Shown: positions 23,121 to 27,352 of the stretch, one piece after another
How the letters are laid out: each line of letters begins with the position of its first letter
Position numbering within the stretch: position 1 is the stretch's first letter
From: JBKPDV01 sp046728075
GTDB lineage: Bacteria > Acidobacteriota > Thermoanaerobaculia > UBA5066 > Gp7-AA6
Assembly (NCBI GenBank): GCA_046728075.1
Contig: JBKPDV010000048.1
Coordinates: 1-27,352 of the forward strand
Length of the DNA stretch: 27,352 bases
Reading direction: 5' to 3'
Notes under the pieces: generated by a model
Database searches by the model: none
Told to the model about the DNA's origin: nothing
Seen by the model: only the letters and a program-made list of their open reading frames with translations
Program-made: the position numbers and the translations under genes

Positions 23121-24228
23121 CTACCGGACGCTTTCCACCGCGTTCTTCAAGTACGCCTCGATGAAGGGACTCAGTCCGCCGTCCAGGACTTTGGCCGTGT
23201 CTCCGGTCTCGTGACCCGTGCGGTGATCTTTCACCATCTGGTACGGATGCAGGACGTAGGAACGGATCTGGCTGCCCCATTCGATGGATTTCTTTTCCCC
23301 GGCCCTTTTCTCCTCCACGCTCCGCCTCTCCTCGAGCGCTTTCTGGTAGAGCCGGGCGCGCAGTACCCGCATCGCCATCTCGCGATTGCGCCCCTGGCTC
23401 CTCTCGTTCTGGCAGGTCACCACGATTCCCGTCGGCAGATGCGTGATCCGAACGGCGGAGTCGGTCACGTTGACGTGCTGGCCGCCGGCCCCGCTCGAAC
23501 GGTAAGTGTCCACCCGCAGGTCCTTGTCGGCGATGTCGATCTGGATGTCGTCGTCGATTTCCGGCGAGACGTATACCGACGCGAAGGAGGTGTGGCGCCG
23601 CTTGGCCGCATCGAACGGGGAGATGCGGACAAGCCGGTGCACGCCCATCTCGCTCCGGAGGTATCCGTAGGCGTGGTCTCCGACCATGTGAAGCGTTGCG
23701 CTCTTCAGGCCGGCCTCCTCTCCGTCCTGCCGGTCGATCAATTCGGATTTCCAGCCGCGCGATTCCGCGAAGCGCATGTACATGCGCAGAAGCATTTCCG
23801 CCCAGTCCTGAGACTCGGTTCCGCCCGCGCCCGCATGGATGATCAGCCACGCGTTCTTCTCGTCTTCCGGAGCTCCCATCTTGACGGAGAGCTCCAGCTC
23901 GTCGGCAAACGCGGTGGCGGCGGCGACGGCCTCGCGAGCGTCTTTTTCGGCCGGCTCTCCCTCGCGCAGCAGCTCGGCGAACGTGTCGAGCTCGTCCTTC
24001 CACTGCGCGAGACGCTCCGCGGTCTGGACCGCCCGCTCGTGAGTCCGAGTTTTCTTGAGAATGTCCTGGGCTTCTTCGGGGCGGGACCAGAAGTCCGGCT
24101 CTCCCGCCTTTGCCCTCAGACCTTCGAGCGCGCTCCGCGCGGCGTCGACATCAAAGGTAGCCCCGGAGCGACAGCAGGCGCTCCGAGGCAGCCGACATTT
24201 GCGCAATCAGATCATCGCGTTCGGTCAT
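23121..24228 (-). CDS. prfB: Peptide chain release factor 2, expressed by programmed +1 frameshift
   Basis: RF2 reads UGA and UAA stops. Two frames are needed. ATG 24228 opens a 25-codon frame ending RGYL, followed by in-frame TGA (24153-24151). Skipping one T and continuing at GAT gives DVDAARSALEG and the rest of RF2, about 368 residues in all. The domain 3 peptide-release loop GAGGQHVNVTDSAVR and the SPF stop-recognition tripeptide (RISPFDAAKRR) are both present. The TGA at codon 26 matches the E. coli position. I see no separate start for the second frame. It lies downstream of lnt and upstream of the Nudix gene. Three heptamer units occupy the bases just before the start, and no ribosome site is obvious. 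Confidence 0.96.
24150..24168 (-). promoter_or_regulatory. prfB autoregulatory frameshift site
   Basis: On the - strand the site reads CTC CGG GGC TAC CTT TGA T. The slippery CTT followed by TGA is preceded by a CGGGG that can act as the internal Shine-Dalgarno-like element. This is the known layout in which scarce RF2 lets the ribosome pause at UGA and shift +1, giving autoregulation. The internal element is one base weaker than the AGGGGG of E. coli. Confidence 0.93.
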
Positions 24229-24233
24229 GAGTG

Positions 24234-24254
24234 AGTCGACAGTCCACAGTCTAC
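24234..24254. repeat. Heptamer repeat element E (single arm)
   Basis: Three units AGTCGAC, AGTCCAC and AGTCTAC in 7-base register with no inverted partner. It fills the gap between the lnt stop and the prfB start. The lnt TAG stop (24253-24251) is inside the third unit. Confidence 0.75.
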
Positions 24255-25774
24255 AGATTGCCGGAGCGAAGACGCCACCAGCGGGCAACGCCGAAGAGTA
24301 GCACGGCGAGCGCGAGAACGTCCGCCGCGCGAGGGATCCAGAAGCCCCAGCGCGTCCATGCGGTCTGCTCGGTCAAGAGGCGCGCCTGGCCGCGCAGGAT
24401 TCCCGCGCGGTCGGCGAGAAGCTCCGATTGAATTCTCCCTTTCTCGTCGACGGCCCCGGAGATCCCGGTGATCGCCGCGCGCAGGAGCCAGCGATTGGTC
24501 TCGACGCTCCGGATCGCCGCCCCCGCGAAATGCTGCGCCTGCGCTCCCGCCCGGCCGTACCAGGAATCGTTCGAGATCGTCGCCAGCAGGTTCGCTCCCG
24601 CCGCGACCTGATCCCGCATCAGGGTGGGATAGATGATCTCGTAGCAGACGCCCATGCCGATGCGCAGGTCTCCGGCATCGATGAGCTCGGGCCGTTGGGC
24701 GGCGGAGAAGCCTCCGACCTCGCTCGCGATCTTGCGCGCGAAGAAGAAAAGTTTCGGCAGAGGGACGTACTCCCCGAAGGGAACCAGGTGGACTTTCCGG
24801 TACGGAGAGCCGATGAGCCCCTTCGGGCCGAGCAGGCGGGCCACGTTGTAATAACGGCCGCCCGGCTCGGCTTCCAGATCATTGAACAGGACATTGCAGC
24901 AGTCGTCGGAAACGGCCGCGAGATCGCGCCTGAGCCTTTCGCTCTCCTGCCAGGTGACCGGCAGGGCGGACTCCGGCAGGACGATGAGGGAGAGGCGGTC
25001 TCGCGCGGCTTCCCGCGCTTGACCGAGAACGCTTTCATACGCCGCGGCCTGACCCCCCGGCGCGCGACGCGTCTCTTCGGTGACGTTGGGCTGAAGGATC
25101 GCGTAGGAAAAGGTCCGGGCCGGGCCGGAAGAAGACCGCAGCCGCGCGGCGCCGCCCGCTCCCAGGAGCAGCGCGATTCCAGCCGCGACCAGCCCCGGCG
25201 CGGCCCGGCGGCGCAGAATCGTGGCGGAGAGCAGCGCTGCCACCGCCGCGACGCAGGCGCCCACGCCGTAGACGCCCCAGACGGAGGCCGACTGGGCCCA
25301 GATCGGATGGCGATAGAGAGCGTGACCGGTCAGGTTCCAGGGAAATCCTCCGTAGATGTAAGAGCGCGCGTGCTCCGCCGCCATCCAGAGAAGCGGAAAC
25401 GCAGCCAGGCGCGTGAGCGAGCCGGCAGGGGCGATCGCGACGGTGCCCCAGGCGACGACCGCGGACCACTCCGAAAGGATCCCGGCGAGCAGCAGCACGC
25501 AGACCACACCCATGACCGGGCCCTGCCCGCCGTAATGCGTCACGACATAGAAGACCCAGGGGATCGAAACGCACCAGTACGCAAACCCGAAGAGCACGCC
25601 GGAGAACAAGGCGCGGCCGCGGCTCTCCTCGAGCGTGAGCGCGACGAGCCAGGGAACCAGCGCGATCGGCAGCAGCACGACCCACTCGAAGGGAGGAAAT
25701 GCCAGCGCGAAGAGGACACCGGAAACGAGCGCGGCGGCCGGCGTCCTCCATCGACGCCCTGCCGGTTTGTTCAG
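24251..25774 (-). CDS. lnt: Apolipoprotein N-acyltransferase
   Basis: Inner-membrane enzyme that N-acylates the lipoprotein N-terminal cysteine. The catalytic Glu (VLPESALP), Lys (SPYRKVHLVPFGEY) and Cys (GMGVCYEIIYP) are all visible, with six or more membrane helices before them and one at the end (VLALAVLLFGVARWW). From GTG 25678 the product is 475 residues and lacks the first helix. The frame stays open upstream and encodes SGVLFALAFPPFEW, which is typical of the Lnt N-terminus, but it holds no ATG, GTG or TTG. CTG 25774 overlaps the lipA stop as CTGA. It gives 507 residues with the catalytic Glu at 268 (267 in E. coli), so I choose it. The last codon and stop border heptamer element E. 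Confidence 0.88.
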   Translation of the reverse strand: MNKPAGRRWRTPAAALVSGVLFALAFPPFEWVVLLPIALVPWLVALTLEESRGRALFSGVLFGFAYWCVSIPWVFYVVTHYGGQGPVMGVVCVLLLAGILSEWSAVVAWGTVAIAPAGSLTRLAAFPLLWMAAEHARSYIYGGFPWNLTGHALYRHPIWAQSASVWGVYGVGACVAAVAALLSATILRRRAAPGLVAAGIALLLGAGGAARLRSSSGPARTFSYAILQPNVTEETRRAPGGQAAAYESVLGQAREAARDRLSLIVLPESALPVTWQESERLRRDLAAVSDDCCNVLFNDLEAEPGGRYYNVARLLGPKGLIGSPYRKVHLVPFGEYVPLPKLFFFARKIASEVGGFSAAQRPELIDAGDLRIGMGVCYEIIYPTLMRDQVAAGANLLATISNDSWYGRAGAQAQHFAGAAIRSVETNRWLLRAAITGISGAVDEKGRIQSELLADRAGILRGQARLLTEQTAWTRWGFWIPRAADVLALAVLLFGVARWWRLRSGNL

Positions 25775-26673
25775 GGTGTACCCTCGCCCTTCGCCATTCG
25801 CCCTTCGCCGTTCGCCCGCTCAAGCGCCTCCTCCGCCCGATAGGAGGACCGCACGAACGGGCCGGCGAAGACGTGGCGAAACCCAAGGCTCTCGCCGGCT
25901 TCGCGATAGCGGTCGAAAACTTCGGGCAGGACGTACTCTTCGACGGGCAGGTTCTCGCGAGACGGCCGCAGGTACTGTCCGATCGTGACGATGTCGACGG
26001 ACGCCTCGCGCAGGTTCGCCAGAAGCTCGAGAACCTCGGCTTCCCGCTCTCCGAGGCCGACCATCAGCCCCGACTTCGTCGTCAATGCCGGGTTCAGGAT
26101 CTTCGCGGCCGAAAGGATCCCGAGCGACCTGTCCAGGCTCGCCCCGCGGCGGGCGCGAGGATAGAGGCGCGGAACTGTTTCCACGTTGTGATTGAAGACG
26201 TCGGGACCTGCCTCCACGACGACGCGGACGGAGTCGAACCGTCCGCGGAAATCCGGTGTCAGGACTTCGATGCCGGGACGCGATTCCAGCCGCCGGACCG
26301 CGGCGATGGTCGCGGCGAAGTGGCTCGCCCCGCCGTCGGGCAGGTCGTCGCGGTCGACGGAAGTCAGGACGACGAACCGCAGTCCCATCTGTCGCGCCGC
26401 GTCCGCGACGCGTTCCGGTTCCCGGGGATCCACCGGGAGGGGACGCCCGGTCGAGATGTGGCAGAAGCCGCACGCGCGCGTGCAGATCCCGCCGAGCAGG
26501 AGAAACGTGGCCGTGCCGCGGGAGAAGCATTCGCCCCGATTCGGACAGCGCGCCTCCTCGCAGACGGTGTTCAGCGCGTGCCGGCGCATCAGCCCCTTGA
26601 CTTCGTGCAGCTCCGAGAGCCGCAGCCGTTTCTCGCGGATCCAGAGCGGAGCCCGGACCGGAAGCGCGCTCAC
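25771..26673 (-). CDS. lipA: Lipoyl synthase
   Basis: Radical SAM enzyme of 300 residues that inserts two sulfurs into protein-bound octanoyl groups. The auxiliary cluster cysteines C38, C43 and C49 lie in CEEARCPNRGEC, the SAM cluster cysteines C64, C68 and C71 in CTRACGFC, and the C-terminal RSSY motif is present. GTG 26673 overlaps the SPOR gene stop (GTGA) and gives a family-like N-terminus; TTG 26694 is possible. After RSSYRAEEALER the normal end of the protein is followed by about 12 residues (ANGEGRMAKGEG) encoded by heptamer element F. The stop probably doubles as the CTGA start of lnt. Confidence 0.96.
   Translation of the reverse strand: MSALPVRAPLWIREKRLRLSELHEVKGLMRRHALNTVCEEARCPNRGECFSRGTATFLLLGGICTRACGFCHISTGRPLPVDPREPERVADAARQMGLRFVVLTSVDRDDLPDGGASHFAATIAAVRRLESRPGIEVLTPDFRGRFDSVRVVVEAGPDVFNHNVETVPRLYPRARRGASLDRSLGILSAAKILNPALTTKSGLMVGLGEREAEVLELLANLREASVDIVTIGQYLRPSRENLPVEEYVLPEVFDRYREAGESLGFRHVFAGPFVRSSYRAEEALERANGEGRMAKGEGTP
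25784..25818. repeat. Heptamer repeat element F, inside the lipA 3' end
   Basis: Five units TCGCCNT/TCGCCCG in strict 7-base register, without an inverted arm. On the lipA strand the unit is about GGCGAAN, and it is translated in frame as a Gly/Ala/Glu/Lys tail of lipA. It is more GC-rich than the other elements and contains no stop codon on the lipA strand. Confidence 0.8.
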
Positions 26674-27329
26674 TTGCCCGAGGGCGCGATCCAAGTCTTG
26701 ACCTTCTCTTCCCTGGAGAGGCGCTCGGAGGCCCGTTCCGCCTCTTCCCGGCGCGAGTAGGGTCCCACGCGCACGCGATAGACCGATCCTTTGGGAGCCT
26801 GAGCCACCTCGACCCGGGCGCGATATCCCCGATGAATCAACTTGTCGCGGCGGGCTCGCGCCTCCGGCTCGGAGGAGAGCGAGAGCACCTGCACCCAGAA
26901 GTCACCTGTCGAACCCGTCGAGGCGCTCGAAGCCGGCGCGGCCGGCGGGGCGGGACGGGGCTGGGTCGCGCGCGGCGCGGGGGTTCGCTGGGCCGCAGCC
27001 GCCGGTGTTTCGGCGCGGTCCTCGAAAAACTGGAGCGACGGAGCCGCCGTCGGGTCGTTTCCGAGCACGGGCTTGGGAAACGGGGGCACCGGCGCCGTCT
27101 TTCGCGGCGGTCGAATCGGGGTCGGCTGCTCGGCAGCCGCGATCTTCTCCGCCGGGCTCGGCGCGGGCGAAGGCGCCGGCTCCGCCGCGACCTTCGGGCC
27201 GCGCCCCGCAACGCCGGTCATCAAGCCCAGAAAGTAAGCCAATCCGAGAACCACCAGCAGACCGACGAAAACAGCGACGGCCTGCCGGGTCGTGAAGGAC
27301 AGCTGATAGTGCGTCTGCGGGTCGGGCAC
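26670..27329 (-). CDS. SPOR-domain membrane protein
   Basis: Protein of 219 residues. A single helix near 15-37 (AVAVFVGLLVVLGLAYFLGL) is followed by a long Pro/Ala-rich linker and a C-terminal SPOR domain from about 142 (FWVQVLSLSSEPEARARRDKL to YRVRVGPYSRREEAERASERL). SPOR domains bind denuded glycan strands of septal peptidoglycan, so a cell-division or envelope role is likely. GTG 27329 is used. The stop overlaps the lipA start (GTGA). Heptamer element G lies directly upstream. Confidence 0.92.
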   Translation of the reverse strand: MPDPQTHYQLSFTTRQAVAVFVGLLVVLGLAYFLGLMTGVAGRGPKVAAEPAPSPAPSPAEKIAAAEQPTPIRPPRKTAPVPPFPKPVLGNDPTAAPSLQFFEDRAETPAAAAQRTPAPRATQPRPAPPAAPASSASTGSTGDFWVQVLSLSSEPEARARRDKLIHRGYRARVEVAQAPKGSVYRVRVGPYSRREEAERASERLSREEKVKTWIAPSGK

Positions 27330-27335
27330 GACGTG

Positions 27336-27352
27336 AGTCTAAGGTCTAAGGT
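27336..27352. repeat. Heptamer repeat element G (cut by window end)
   Basis: AGTCTAA and GGTCTAA followed by GGT at the window edge, in the same unit and register as element B. It lies 6 bases upstream of the SPOR gene start. The rest is outside the window. Confidence 0.8.

Noticed and set aside
22914..24230. 438-codon + strand open frame opposite prfB and Nudix
   Set aside because: It mirrors two well-identified genes, has no recognisable domain, and its length is explained by high GC.

Overview
The window is GC-rich, gene-dense bacterial DNA with no rRNA, tRNA, CRISPR array or intact insertion sequence that I can see, and no gene-free stretch longer than about 130 bases. Several things point to a soil- or sediment-type bacterium, most plausibly an Acidobacteriota member. 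These are the tandem Pkn-type Ser/Thr kinases with TPR and PEGA partners, the many GTG/TTG starts, and the GlgB, ParB-like, DUF427, DUF1684 and LeuA-like mix. This placement is inference from gene content only.

Layout. (1) 1-3053, + strand: 3' end of glgB, a stand-alone ParB-domain gene, an exported cyclase-family hydrolase and a cupin. (2) 3084-4459, - strand: a histone-deacetylase-like amidohydrolase coupled to a DUF427 gene. (3) 4482-6040, + strand: a two-gene ABC-2 exporter. (4) 12479 down to 6119, - strand: thiolase, small unknown gene, 3-hydroxyacyl-CoA dehydrogenase, enoyl-CoA hydratase, LeuA-like metallolyase, XerD-like recombinase and lytic transglycosylase. The first group forms a C4 acyl-CoA (acetoacetyl-CoA / crotonyl-CoA) module. 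(5) 12580-16401, + strand: three tandem membrane-anchored Ser/Thr kinases. (6) 17990-16414, - strand: a lipoprotein and a serine hydrolase. (7) 18099-22461, + strand: a fourth kinase with two PEGA domains, an overlapping secreted TPR protein and a DUF1684 protein. (8) 27329 down to 22524, - strand: SPOR protein, lipA, lnt, prfB (with an intact +1 programmed frameshift) and a Nudix CoA pyrophosphatase.

Most adjacent genes inside operons are joined by 4-base start/stop overlaps of the ATGA or GTGA type, with one probable CTGA at lipA/lnt.

The most unusual structure is a family of seven short elements with a strict 7-base period (6049-6116, 7843-7911, 9202-9286, 22465-22530, 24234-24254, 25784-25818, 27336-27352). 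Four have two inverted arms. Several reach into gene ends and supply the stop codon or the last residues of the neighbouring protein. A second repeat type, the GC-rich ctcccc/ggggag palindrome common in bacterial genomes, sits inside the signal-peptide region of the cyclase gene. The kinase cluster carries three further signals: two sigma-54-like GG-N10-GC motifs, a non-canonical HHD catalytic loop in the third kinase, and a segment shared between that kinase's exported tail and the secreted TPR protein.
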